A DNA stretch of 37,484 nt from Planctomycetota bacterium. Lineage in GTDB: Bacteria > Planctomycetota > Phycisphaerae > Phycisphaerales > SM1A02. Of this stretch, positions 15,909 to 23,629 are shown piece by piece. The DNA is taken from assembly GCA_017859745.1 (NCBI GenBank), contig JAFMML010000012.1, forward strand, positions 18,213-55,696, written 5' to 3'. The first letter of the stretch is position 1; every line of letters begins with the position of its first letter. The position numbers were made by a program, and so were the translations under genes. The notes under the pieces are model-generated. The model was not told the origin of the DNA, did not search any database, and worked only from the letters and a program-made list of their open reading frames with translations.

Positions 15909-17582
15909 ATGACCACGATCGATCCCACCACCACCCGCGTCGTCCGCGCCCCGCGCGGTCCCGAGAAGACCTGCCGGACCTGGGCCGCCGAGGCGGCGAT
16001 GCGAATGCTGATGAACAACCTCGATCCCGAGGTCGCGGAACGTCCGGAGGATCTGGTGGTCTACGGCGGCCGCGGGCAAGCGGCCCGATCGTGGGAGGCC
16101 TTCGACGCGATCGTGGCGAGTCTGCGGGAGCTCGGCGTCGACGAGACCCTGCTGGTCCAGTCCGGCAAGCCGGTGGGCGTGATCCGCTCCCATCCCGACG
16201 CGCCGCGGGTCCTGATCGCCAACTCGAACCTCGTGCCGCACTGGGCCACGCAGGAGCACTTCGACGAGTTGGCCGCGAAGGGCCTCATGATGTACGGCCA
16301 GATGACCGCGGGAAGCTGGATCTACATCGGGACCCAGGGCATTCTCCAAGGCACCTACGAGACCTTCGCCGAGTGCGCCCGCCAGCACTTCGGCGGATCG
16401 CTGAAGGGCACGCTGAACGTCACCGCCGGCTGCGGCGGAATGGGGGGCGCCCAGCCGCTCGCGATCACCATGAACGAAGGCGTGTGCCTGATGGCGGAGA
16501 TGTGCCGCGAACGTCTCGCCAAGCGCATCCACGACCGCTACCTCGACGTCGAGGAGGACGACCTCGACGCCGCGATCGACCGTGCCCTCGACGCGAAGGC
16601 GAAGGGCGAGGCGATCTCGATCGGCTGGCTCGGCAACGCGGTGGACCTGCTCAAGCGTCTCGATGAACGGAAGATCGTGCCCGAGACCCTGACCGATCAG
16701 ACCTCCGCACACGATCCGTTGGAGGGCTACTACCCCGACGGTCTCTCCCGCGACGAGGCCGATCGCCTGCGGGCCGAGGACCCACATCGCTACACCGAGT
16801 TGAGCATGCGGAGCATGGGCGAACACGTCCGCCTGATGCTGCGGTTCCTCGATGCGGGCAGCAAGGTGTTCGACTACGGCAACAACCTGCGCCAGCGGGC
16901 CCTCGACGCCGGCGTCGAGCGGGCCTTCGACTTCCCGGGATTCGTGCCCGCGTACATCCGTCCGCAGTTCTGCACCGGTCGAGGGCCCTTCCGCTGGGCG
17001 GCGCTCTCGGGAGATCCGGAGGACATCCGCATCACCGACGAGGCCCTGCTCGAGCTGTTCCCCGAGGACGAGAGCCTCCACCGCTGGATTCGCATGGCCC
17101 AGGAACGGGTCGCCTTCCAGGGACTCCCCTGCCGGATCTGCTGGCTCGGCTACGGCGAGCGGGACAAGGCCGGTCTCCGCTTCAACGAGCTGGTGCGGGA
17201 CGGTCGGGTGAAGGCGCCGATCGTGATCGGCCGCGACCATCTGGACTGCGGCTCGGTGGCCTCGCCCAATCGCGAGACCGAGGCGATGCTCGACGGCACC
17301 GACGCGGTCAGCGACTGGGCCATCCTCAACTTCGCGACCAACATCGCCGGCGGTGCGAGCTGGGTCAGCTTCCACCACGGCGGCGGCGTCGGGATCGGCT
17401 TCAGTCAGCACGCCGGACAGGTGATCGTGGCCGACGGCACCGACGAGGCCGCGGCGCGGCTCGAGCGGGTGCTCTCGAACGACCCGCTGATGGGGGTGCT
17501 TCGTCACGCCGATGCGGGCTACGACCTCGCACGCGAGTGCGCCGATCGAACCGGCGTTCGAATTCCCATGCGGAACTGGTGA
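15909..17582 (+). CDS. hutU: Urocanate hydratase (urocanase)
   Basis: HutU adds water to urocanate to form imidazolonepropionate, using tightly bound NAD+ as an electrophile. The 557-residue length is that of bacterial urocanases. Recognisable segments are [72 protein letters not shown] (nucleotide-binding loop), [14 protein letters not shown], and [15 protein letters not shown] near the active-site region. The C-terminal part keeps VGRGGASWV-like [20 protein letters not shown]. It is the second gene of a two-gene hut cluster. The start is at the only sensible ATG, directly after a -10-like box. It ends 45 bp from the convergent tsaC-type gene. Confidence 0.96.
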   Translation: MTTIDPTTTRVVRAPRGPEKTCRTWAAEAAMRMLMNNLDPEVAERPEDLVVYGGRGQAARSWEAFDAIVASLRELGVDETLLVQSGKPVGVIRSHPDAPRVLIANSNLVPHWATQEHFDELAAKGLMMYGQMTAGSWIYIGTQGILQGTYETFAECARQHFGGSLKGTLNVTAGCGGMGGAQPLAITMNEGVCLMAEMCRERLAKRIHDRYLDVEEDDLDAAIDRALDAKAKGEAISIGWLGNAVDLLKRLDERKIVPETLTDQTSAHDPLEGYYPDGLSRDEADRLRAEDPHRYTELSMRSMGEHVRLMLRFLDAGSKVFDYGNNLRQRALDAGVERAFDFPGFVPAYIRPQFCTGRGPFRWAALSGDPEDIRITDEALLELFPEDESLHRWIRMAQERVAFQGLPCRICWLGYGERDKAGLRFNELVRDGRVKAPIVIGRDHLDCGSVASPNRETEAMLDGTDAVSDWAILNFATNIAGGASWVSFHHGGGVGIGFSQHAGQVIVADGTDEAAARLERVLSNDPLMGVLRHADAGYDLARECADRTGVRIPMRNW

Positions 17583-17627
17583 CCGGTCGGCCGAGCCGCC
17601 TTGTGGCCCCGCGAAGCGGCCGCCGAT

Positions 17628-18635
17628 TCACGCCGTCGTCGTCGCCCGTTCGAGTCGATCGAGAATGGTCGACCACAACCCCACGCGAGATGGCGGGCGT
17701 TCGATGAGGATCGCCGAGAAGCCCGCCTGATCCACCTCCCGAAGCACCGCGTAGAGCCGGGCCGCGTACGCCTCGGCGTCCTTGGGCATGGACATGCGTC
17801 CGTGCGGCCGCGGCACGTCGAGATCGCTGGTGGCGACGACGGCGCAGGGTTCGCGGCGCTCGGCGAGCGCCTGCCGAAGACCGGCGAGGTCGAGCAGCAG
17901 CGCGGGCGTCCGCGGGCTGTAGTGCCGCGCCGCCGTGCCGGGACTCGCCCCCTGCGCCGACATGGGCGTCGTGTCGATCTCGCCCAGCGCCTCGACGAGC
18001 TGCTCGGGCAGCACCGAGCCGGGGCGGAGAAGGCGAGGCGGATCCGCGACGAGATCGACGACGGTGCTCTCGACGCCGACTCGACTCGGTCCCCCATCGA
18101 TCACGAGCAGCTCCGAGGCGTTCGCGAAGTCGGCCAGCACATGCGCCGCCGAGGTCGGCGAGATGTGGCCGGAACGGTTGGCCGAGGGCGCCGCGATCGG
18201 CGCCCCGAACGCCGTCAGCAGGGCTCGGGCCACCGGATGCGCCGGACACCGCACCGCGACCGTGTCCCTGCCGCCGGTCGCCGACGGCGACATGCCGGGC
18301 CCGCGAGGAAGGACCATGGTGAGCGGCCCCGGCCAGAATCGCCGGCCAAGGTCCGCCAGCATTCCTGCCTGGCGAGGCGTGGGACACGCCACCAGACCGA
18401 CCTCACCCGGCGTCGCCACGTGGGCGATGAGCGGGTTGTCTCCGGGCCGGCCCTTCAACGCGTACAGCCGGGCGAGTGCCGACTCGTCGGTGCATGATGC
18501 GCCGAGGCCGTAGACGGTCTCGGTCGGAAACGCGACGAGCCGCCCCTGCCGCAGCCACTGGGCCGCCAGCAGGATCGACTGGTCGTCCGCGGGCAACGAG
18601 TTCACCGACGCCACCGGGGGCACGGGCGTCGTCAC
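17628..18635 (-). CDS. tsaC: L-threonylcarbamoyl-AMP synthase (Sua5/YwlC type)
   Basis: This enzyme makes threonylcarbamoyl-AMP from threonine, bicarbonate and ATP for the t6A modification at A37 of ANN-decoding tRNAs. The 335-residue product is the long two-domain (Sua5) form. The YrdC domain at about 15-200 has GRLVAFPTETVYGLGA, LKGRPGDNPLIAHV, FWPGPLTMVL, VAVRCPAHPVARALL and PIAAPSANRSGHISPT. A linker then leads to a C-terminal Sua5 domain beginning PGTAARHYSPRTP. The GTG start overlaps the stop of the TolC-type gene (GTGA), which implies coupled translation. The frame is open far upstream only because it runs beneath the TolC gene. Confidence 0.94.
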   Translation of the reverse strand: MTTPVPPVASVNSLPADDQSILLAAQWLRQGRLVAFPTETVYGLGASCTDESALARLYALKGRPGDNPLIAHVATPGEVGLVACPTPRQAGMLADLGRRFWPGPLTMVLPRGPGMSPSATGGRDTVAVRCPAHPVARALLTAFGAPIAAPSANRSGHISPTSAAHVLADFANASELLVIDGGPSRVGVESTVVDLVADPPRLLRPGSVLPEQLVEALGEIDTTPMSAQGASPGTAARHYSPRTPALLLDLAGLRQALAERREPCAVVATSDLDVPRPHGRMSMPKDAEAYAARLYAVLREVDQAGFSAILIERPPSRVGLWSTILDRLERATTTA

Positions 18636-20446
18636 GGAGCCTCCGCCGAGACGTTCTCGCCGGCATCGGGAAGCGCCAGTTCGATGCGGTTCATCTCGAG
18701 ACCGGTGCCCATCGCCCGCTGCAGGTTGGCGATGGCGACGTTGTACTCCACCAACGCAGCCACTTCGGTCGCCTGCGCGAGGGCCAGGCCGTTCTGGCGT
18801 TGGAACTTCAGGTTCAGGAACTCCGGCGTCAGACTCGCGCGGGTGCGCTCGAGCACCCGCAGCGCCCGCAGGTTCTCCGCGGCCGCGATTCTCGACGCCC
18901 GGGTCTGACCGATCAGCTGCCACGCCGCGACGACGTCGCGCAGGGCGATCCGTACCGCAAGCACCGTCTGCTGGATCGCCTGCCGGTAGCCGAGCACCGC
19001 GCCGGACCGCCGCAGCCTCGCCTGCCGGTACTCCGCCTCGGCAGCCCGGTTGCCGATCGGCTGGCTGAACTGCAGGCCGACCACATAGTCGATGAAGTTG
19101 GCCTGCCCGAGTTCGTTCCAGGCGTTGCCGAAGTCGCCACCGAGGCCGAAGTAGGCCATCTCCGCGGCGAGGTCGAGCTGCGGAAGTCGCCCGTTGTCGG
19201 CGACGAGTTCGCGAATCGCGGCGTCGTCGAGCGAGAGCAGCGACTGCTGCACCGTCGGCGACTCGCGGACCGCGGTGGCGAGCACCTCGGCGAGATCGAA
19301 CTCCAGCGGCGTCGAGACCATCCAGTCCGCGGGCACGATGGTGGTCTCGGCGCCGAGTGGGTACCGGGGATCGTTGAGCAGCGCCTTGAGGCGATCGACC
19401 GCGACGCCGACGTCGCGGCGGACTCGGATCACCTCGGCCTTGCGGCTCTCGACGGTCGCCACGGCGTCGGCGAAGTCCGCAAGCGTCACGTCGAGCTGCT
19501 GCCGCCGCTCGAGGATGTCGCGCACGTCCTCGCCGACCTCGACGAGCCACTGCCGGATCGCCAGGCGTTGCCGAGCAAGCACGAGGGTCCAGTACGCCGC
19601 CTCGGTGTCGGCGACGACCGCCAGCAGGCGCTCCCGAAGCGCCTGCAGACTTCGGCGATCCGCGTTGCGGGCCAGCGCCACCCGCGCGGTGTTGACGTCG
19701 CCGCCGAATCCCCGCAGCAGCGGCTGCTCCAGCGCCAAGGTCAGCGAACTGTCCCACGCCGGGTTGGGCGACAAGGTCAGTCCGGCGAGGAGATTCTCGT
19801 TTCGCCCACCCGCCGCGGTCACCGAGACCGTCGCTCCCGAGGGCAGGAACTGGCTCAGTCCGGCCTCGTAGGCGAACAGCCGACTGTCGGTGCCCCCCGG
19901 ATTGACCTCGACCGCCGGCCCTCCACCCGGAGGCGTGACCAGCACCATTTGACCGGGCTGGTCGGTTCGCCCGAAGCCGGTGCCGGCGAACAGGACCGCG
20001 TCGAAGATCGCCTCGGCCTTGATGATCTCCGCCTGACCGATCGCCTGATCGATGCGGGCGGCCTGCACGCCGAGGTTGTTCCGGACTGCTGCGGCGATCG
20101 CCTCCTGCAAACCGAGGCTCGCCTGTGGGGGCGTGGATCCGAGGAGATCACGGCCCACGTCCAGGCGAGGACCCCCATCCTCGATTTGGGGACCGAGGGC
20201 ATCGAGTTCCGCCCTGCGGGGAGCCAACGCCTCCTCGACGGGCGTCTCCGCCACCTCCAGCGCGACGATGGGAGTCTCGTCGGCCTCGGGCAGCGCCTCG
20301 CGTCGCGCCGTCTCCGCCACCACCTGCTCGAGGGGATCCGCGAGGGATGCCCGGTAGGGGCGACTGCACGAGGCCGCCGAGGCCGCGGCGCAGATCGCGA
20401 GCGGCAGGACGAATCGGCGAAGGTGAGAGCGGGACGGTCGTGGCAT
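18632..20446 (-). CDS. TolC-family outer-membrane efflux lipoprotein
   Basis: TolC-type proteins form trimeric channels through the outer membrane and periplasm for efflux or type I secretion. The 604-residue product starts with a lipoprotein signal peptide (FVLPLAICAAASAASC, lipid-anchored Cys27). After a Pro/Glu-rich linker come two homologous halves rich in long helices, e.g. GLQEAIAAAVRNNLGVQAARIDQA and LAEVLATAVRESPTVQQSLLSL, the start of each repeat, with coiled-coil stretches between. Beta strands such as LTLALEQPLLRGFG and VGLQFSQPIGNR fit the barrel. No inner-membrane pump or membrane-fusion gene is adjacent. Starts at 20446 and 20473 are both possible; 20446 places the signal peptide best. 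It overlaps the downstream tsaC-type gene. Confidence 0.9.
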   Translation of the reverse strand: MPRPSRSHLRRFVLPLAICAAASAASCSRPYRASLADPLEQVVAETARREALPEADETPIVALEVAETPVEEALAPRRAELDALGPQIEDGGPRLDVGRDLLGSTPPQASLGLQEAIAAAVRNNLGVQAARIDQAIGQAEIIKAEAIFDAVLFAGTGFGRTDQPGQMVLVTPPGGGPAVEVNPGGTDSRLFAYEAGLSQFLPSGATVSVTAAGGRNENLLAGLTLSPNPAWDSSLTLALEQPLLRGFGGDVNTARVALARNADRRSLQALRERLLAVVADTEAAYWTLVLARQRLAIRQWLVEVGEDVRDILERRQQLDVTLADFADAVATVESRKAEVIRVRRDVGVAVDRLKALLNDPRYPLGAETTIVPADWMVSTPLEFDLAEVLATAVRESPTVQQSLLSLDDAAIRELVADNGRLPQLDLAAEMAYFGLGGDFGNAWNELGQANFIDYVVGLQFSQPIGNRAAEAEYRQARLRRSGAVLGYRQAIQQTVLAVRIALRDVVAAWQLIGQTRASRIAAAENLRALRVLERTRASLTPEFLNLKFQRQNGLALAQATEVAALVEYNVAIANLQRAMGTGLEMNRIELALPDAGENVSAEAP

Positions 20447-20511
20447 CGGGAAACCGGTCGGGCGTCGCAGCATGCTCGTGCTCGATACGGCATCGAGACG
20501 AGGGGTCGCCA

Positions 20512-20540
20512 ATCGTACGGTCGGGCGCCAAGGTGGTCAG
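20512..20540 (-). promoter_or_regulatory. Promoter of the tolC-like/tsaC operon
   Basis: On the minus strand CTGACC (20535-20540), a 17-nt spacer and TACGAT (20512-20517) match four of six bases in each consensus hexamer. Transcription would start near 20505, leaving a leader of about 60 nt before the ATG at 20446. Confidence 0.5.
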
Positions 20541-20613
20541 ACCGACGTCGGCGGGACCCGGTCTCTTTCGCTCTTCGCCGTCGCGTCGACGCCCCGCGAA
20601 TCCGCCGACGAGG

Positions 20614-20619
20614 TAGCAT
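20614..20619 (+). promoter_or_regulatory. -10 box for a leaderless mRNA of the SH3-like gene
   Basis: TAGCAT ends 6 nt before the ATG at 20626, the same geometry as at hutU and the bamD-like gene. No -35 is apparent at 16-18 nt. Together with the divergent tolC-like promoter it makes this 179-bp gap a two-way promoter region. Confidence 0.45.
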
Positions 20620-20625
20620 CCGCGC

Positions 20626-22056
20626 ATGACGCCCATCACCCTCGCCGTACTGATCGTCGCTGCTGTCGGCTCGACCCCCACCTCGGCGCCCTCCCTGCTC
20701 TCGGCGTCCCTTGCCGAACCGATCCAGACCCCGGGTGTGCCGTCGGGGTCGACGGCGGCGACGCCTGCCGGGCAGTCCGGCGCCGCGTCTCCGACGACAC
20801 CCTCCACCGACGCCGGGGACGCGACCGGCGCCACTCGCTGGTATCGCGTCTCTGCAGGCAATGCCTTCGTCCGTTCCGATGCCAGCGCCACGGTCGCCTA
20901 TCCGATCGGTCGGATCGCCGAGGGCACGATGCTTGCCGTGGTCGAAGAGCGGTTCGGCTGGGCACGCATTCACGGCGACAAGGCACTCGGCGATCTTCAC
21001 GGCTTCATTCCTGCCGAGACCGCGGCGGTGTCCGAGGACGGTCGATTCGTGGTCGTGTCGGTTCGTACACCCCTCAAGGCCGCGAATCTCGCCGCCCGTC
21101 AGGATCCGGCGCGCAGCTGGAAGGAGGTCGCCCGCGTCGAACCAGGCGATCGACTTCAACTCGTGGAGACGGTCGGTTCCGACGGCGATGCGTTTCACAA
21201 GGTGGTGTTGCCGGACTCGGCCGCCGCATGGATCAATCTGGCATTCCTCTCGCCCGCGACCCCCGACGAGATTCGATCGATGCAGGCGGACTCCTCCGCC
21301 GACGCGGCCCCCAGCGAGGGAGGCGACCTCGAACTGATCGCGTCCTCGAACGAGGAGGGCCCCGCGATTCCGGCGACGACGGGGCCGGCACCGGCGGTGG
21401 TGACCGCCGGCGTGAGAACCCTCGGCGAGGAGACTCTTCTGGAAGGGCCGACCGCGGAGGGTGACGTGGCCTTCGTGGACATCGACGCGGTCGAGGCGGA
21501 CGCCGACCTCGCTCGACTTGCCGAACCTCGCCTGGAGGACCTCGAGTCGATCTGGACGCGAATCTCCGAAGCACCGGAGACACCCGCCTCCGACGTCGAG
21601 GAACTCCGCGGCAGGTACGTCGCGCTGGCCTCGTCGGAATCCTCCACCGCTGCGGTCAGGGCTCGGGCGAAGTTGCGTTCGGAGCAGATCCTGCTTCAGC
21701 AGCAGATCCAGAATCGCCTGACGGAACTTCGTCGCCTGCAGGAGGAGAACCTCATGAACCTGCAGGCGATCCGCGACGTTCGCGAGGTGATCGAGTCTCG
21801 AACCGACTACGAGGCGGTCGGGCGACTCAACACCTCGCTGGTCTACGACGGCCGGCGCCTGCCGCTTCTGTACCGGCTTCAGGAGCCTGGAGAGGGCGCC
21901 ACGGTCGCGTATCTCATCCCGACCAGCGACTTTCGATTGGCCGAGCTGACCGGGCAACTCGTCGGAGTGGATGGTGTCGTCCGCTATGACGAGGCGCTGC
22001 GGCTCAACATCATCACCCCCGATCGCGTCGATGTCCTGCAGGACGGCCGTCCATGA
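20626..22056 (+). CDS. Exported SH3-like domain protein
   Basis: The 476-residue product has a signal-like N terminus (MTPITLAVLIVAAVGSTPTSA), then a Pro/Ser/Thr/Gly linker. At about 70-210 there are two SH3b-like stretches (RWYRVSAGNAFVRSDASATVAYPIG...FGWARIHG and VRTPLKAANLAARQDPARSWKEVARVEPGDRLQLVE), of the type found in bacterial cell-envelope proteins that bind peptidoglycan or proteins. An acidic low-complexity linker follows, then a helical, probably coiled-coil region near 345-395 (RSEQILLQQQIQNRLTELRR), then a short beta-rich C-terminal module (YRLQEPGEGATVAYLIP...LVGVDGVVRYD) that looks like a third SH3-like fold. No catalytic motif is seen. A periplasmic scaffold or wall-binding role is inference. 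tRNA-Ala follows 70 bp later. Confidence 0.82.
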   Translation: MTPITLAVLIVAAVGSTPTSAPSLLSASLAEPIQTPGVPSGSTAATPAGQSGAASPTTPSTDAGDATGATRWYRVSAGNAFVRSDASATVAYPIGRIAEGTMLAVVEERFGWARIHGDKALGDLHGFIPAETAAVSEDGRFVVVSVRTPLKAANLAARQDPARSWKEVARVEPGDRLQLVETVGSDGDAFHKVVLPDSAAAWINLAFLSPATPDEIRSMQADSSADAAPSEGGDLELIASSNEEGPAIPATTGPAPAVVTAGVRTLGEETLLEGPTAEGDVAFVDIDAVEADADLARLAEPRLEDLESIWTRISEAPETPASDVEELRGRYVALASSESSTAAVRARAKLRSEQILLQQQIQNRLTELRRLQEENLMNLQAIRDVREVIESRTDYEAVGRLNTSLVYDGRRLPLLYRLQEPGEGATVAYLIPTSDFRLAELTGQLVGVDGVVRYDEALRLNIITPDRVDVLQDGRP

Positions 22057-22126
22057 CGACGGACATCTCGATCGGCGGAAGAACCACCGAAGGCGACGGG
22101 GATCCAGGACCCGACACCTTCTCGAC

Positions 22127-22199
22127 GGGGCGTTAGCTCAATTGGGAGAGCGCCGCCTTTGCAAGGCGGAGGTTACCGGTTCGACCCCGGTACGCTCCA
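22127..22199 (+). tRNA. alaT: tRNA-Ala (anticodon TGC)
   Basis: A 73-nt cloverleaf is complete. The 7-bp acceptor stem (GGGGCGT/ACGCTCC) contains the G3-U70 wobble pair that identifies alanine tRNAs. The D arm has TAGCTCAATTGGGAGAGC. The anticodon stem CCGCC/GGCGG holds the loop TTTGCAA with anticodon TGC at 22160-22162. The T arm is ACCGG-TTCGACC-CCGGT, and the discriminator is A. CCA is not encoded. The gene lies alone, outside an rRNA operon; no terminator follows directly. Confidence 0.98.
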
Positions 22200-22274
22200 T
22201 GACCGTGTGACCGTGAGACTCGTGCGTCGATCGCGACGGAGGGCCGCTCGTCGCGACCCCTCGAGACCCCCGAT

Positions 22275-22298
22275 GCATGACCGCATGACCGCATGACC
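22275..22298. repeat. Tandem octamer GCATGACC, three copies
   Basis: Three perfect head-to-tail copies lie at 22275-22282, 22283-22290 and 22291-22298. Two looser units (GACCGTGT, GACCGTGA) lie directly after the tRNA at about 22200-22216. Function unknown. Confidence 0.8.
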
Positions 22299-22541
22299 GA
22301 TTCGCCGCACGCGCGACTCGGTCACGGCCTTGGGAAGCGACTCGGTCGCTGCCTCCTCGATGGGACGCCAGGCGGGGGCGTCGGAATCGCGTCGGCAAGA
22401 CGACTTCTCTGCCGGCGACTGCCTCCTGTTCGCCGAATCGACGGGGGGATGCGGGGCGTCGCGAAGGGCGGGCCAAAATCGGTGATCTTGCCCACATTGG
22501 TCTTGACGACACGCCGCTCATTCGCACCATCCGGGGTAAGA

Positions 22542-22602
22542 ACCTCAATCCGGCGGTGAGGTCCGACGACGCAAGGGTGCGTCCTTCGCCGCGAGGGCGG
22601 CG
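22542..22602 (+). promoter_or_regulatory. Three consecutive hairpins in the leader of the dockerin-tailed gene
   Basis: Perfect 6-bp stems lie at 22542-22547/22557-22562 (ACCTCA/TGAGGT), 22568-22573/22578-22583 (GACGCA/TGCGTC, loop AGGG) and 22587-22592/22597-22602 (CGCCGC/GCGGCG, loop GAGG). The last ends 15 nt before the ATG at 22618. They may be an RNA leader element, or palindromic DNA; no T tract follows any of them. Confidence 0.4.
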
Positions 22603-22617
22603 GATTCGGATGGGGAG

Positions 22618-23493
22618 ATGTCGATTGCGGCCCTTGGAGGGGCATGGCCCCGCGTTCAACGGCGCCTGCATGCGTTCGTGGCCATCGTCGCGGCCACCAC
22701 GTGCTGGAACGCTGCTGCGCAGAACCTGATCGGGAACGGAAGTTTCGAGGCGATGCCGGAAGCTCCACCTCGCATCGACTGCTGCGCCGAACTCGGGACC
22801 GTCGGCGCAGGAAGCGATGCCATCGCACCCTGGACGGTGTCCGGGGCCGGCGTCGAGCTTCGAGGAAGATCGATCGAGTGTCCCGCAGGCGGCGCCAACG
22901 GACAGCGGTGGATCAGACTCGGAACCGGTACCGCAGGCGGCTCGGTCGAGCAGAGTTTCCCCACCGAGGCCGGGCGCCGGTACATCTGCCGCTTCCGACG
23001 CTGGGTTCAGGCATCGCCGGGCCCCACCGTGCCGATTCAAGTGGTGGGGCCGGGCTTCTCGGTGTTCATGCACCTGCCGTCCGACGGGCCCGTCTGCGAG
23101 CCGGCCGTGGCCGGCACCAGCAGCGTGCAGTTCGACGCCATCGCCGGCGACTCCTCGATTCGCTTCGCCTACGGCGGAGGTCCGGCGATGTGGAACGTCT
23201 TGATCGACGAGGTCGTGATCGTGCCGGTCGAGGACTGCGATGGCGATGGGATCGTCGACGGACTGGCCATCCAGGATGGCGTCGCGGAGGATGCCGACGA
23301 CAACGGCATCCCCGACACCTGCGACTGTCTCGGCGATGCGAACGGCGATCGACGGGTCGACGGCTTCGAACTTTCGATGCTGCTCGGCAACTGGAACGGC
23401 CCCATTCCGGCCGCCCTCGACTTCGACGGGAACGGAATCGCCGGAGGCGCGGATCTGGCGGCACTGCTGGGGGCCTGGGGCCCCTGCCGCTGA
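22618..23493 (+). CDS. Secreted protein with DUF642-like domain and dockerin-like tail
   Basis: The 291-residue product has a long signal peptide ending AAAQ (about 1-35). The mature start NLIGNGSFE, followed by WTVSGAGVEL, RWIRLGTGTAGGSVEQSF and RYICRFRRWVQ, matches the beta-sandwich of DUF642/choice-of-anchor type carbohydrate-binding domains. Next comes a TSP3-like calcium segment (DCDGDGIVDG...DADDNGIPDTCDC) at about 205-237. The C terminus has two dockerin-like loops, GDANGDRRVDGFELSMLLGNW and DFDGNGIAGGADLAALLGAWG, with the Asp/Asn spacing of a calcium site. Such tails are, from general knowledge, common on exported proteins of Phycisphaerae, but their partner is unknown. The ATG has GGGGAG directly in front, unusually close for a Shine-Dalgarno. 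The gene is convergent with fliA. Confidence 0.85.
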   Translation: MSIAALGGAWPRVQRRLHAFVAIVAATTCWNAAAQNLIGNGSFEAMPEAPPRIDCCAELGTVGAGSDAIAPWTVSGAGVELRGRSIECPAGGANGQRWIRLGTGTAGGSVEQSFPTEAGRRYICRFRRWVQASPGPTVPIQVVGPGFSVFMHLPSDGPVCEPAVAGTSSVQFDAIAGDSSIRFAYGGGPAMWNVLIDEVVIVPVEDCDGDGIVDGLAIQDGVAEDADDNGIPDTCDCLGDANGDRRVDGFELSMLLGNWNGPIPAALDFDGNGIAGGADLAALLGAWGPCR

Positions 23494-23526
23494 CGATCGG
23501 CGGACCGGAGCACTCGAGGCGCCTCG

Positions 23527-23558
23527 CCAAGAACACCGCCGCCCGGCGAGGGCGGCGG
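23527..23558 (-). terminator. Terminator of fliA
   Basis: A perfect 9-bp stem with a 5-nt loop (23536-23544 with 23550-23558, CCGCCGCCC/GGGCGGCGG) is followed on the minus strand by TGTTCTTGG, a modest T-rich run. It lies about 70 nt after the fliA stop and about 40 nt past the convergent dockerin-tailed gene, where it lacks a T tract on the plus strand. Confidence 0.55.
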
Positions 23559-23629
23559 CGGAGTGCGTTCGACGGATGTTTCAGGAGTCGCGGATCGCCG
23601 CAAACGAGGCGGGAGACCGACGGCGTCCC

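Larger units (their letters stand above)
22200..22617. other. Intergenic region with short tandem repeats and hairpins
   Basis: This 418-bp stretch after tRNA-Ala has no convincing gene. It holds three perfect copies of the octamer GCATGACC (22275-22298), a related GACCGTGTGACCGTGA just after the tRNA, a locally A+T-richer patch (about 22480-22550), and three consecutive stem-loops (22542-22602) before the next ATG. On the minus strand one frame is open across the region and reads partly like a real protein, but it lacks the high third-position G+C of the neighbours. Confidence 0.6.

Noticed and set aside
22127-22617. Integrated element at tRNA-Ala
   Set aside because: No integrase, no duplicated tRNA end and no composition shift in the following genes; only small repeats are seen.
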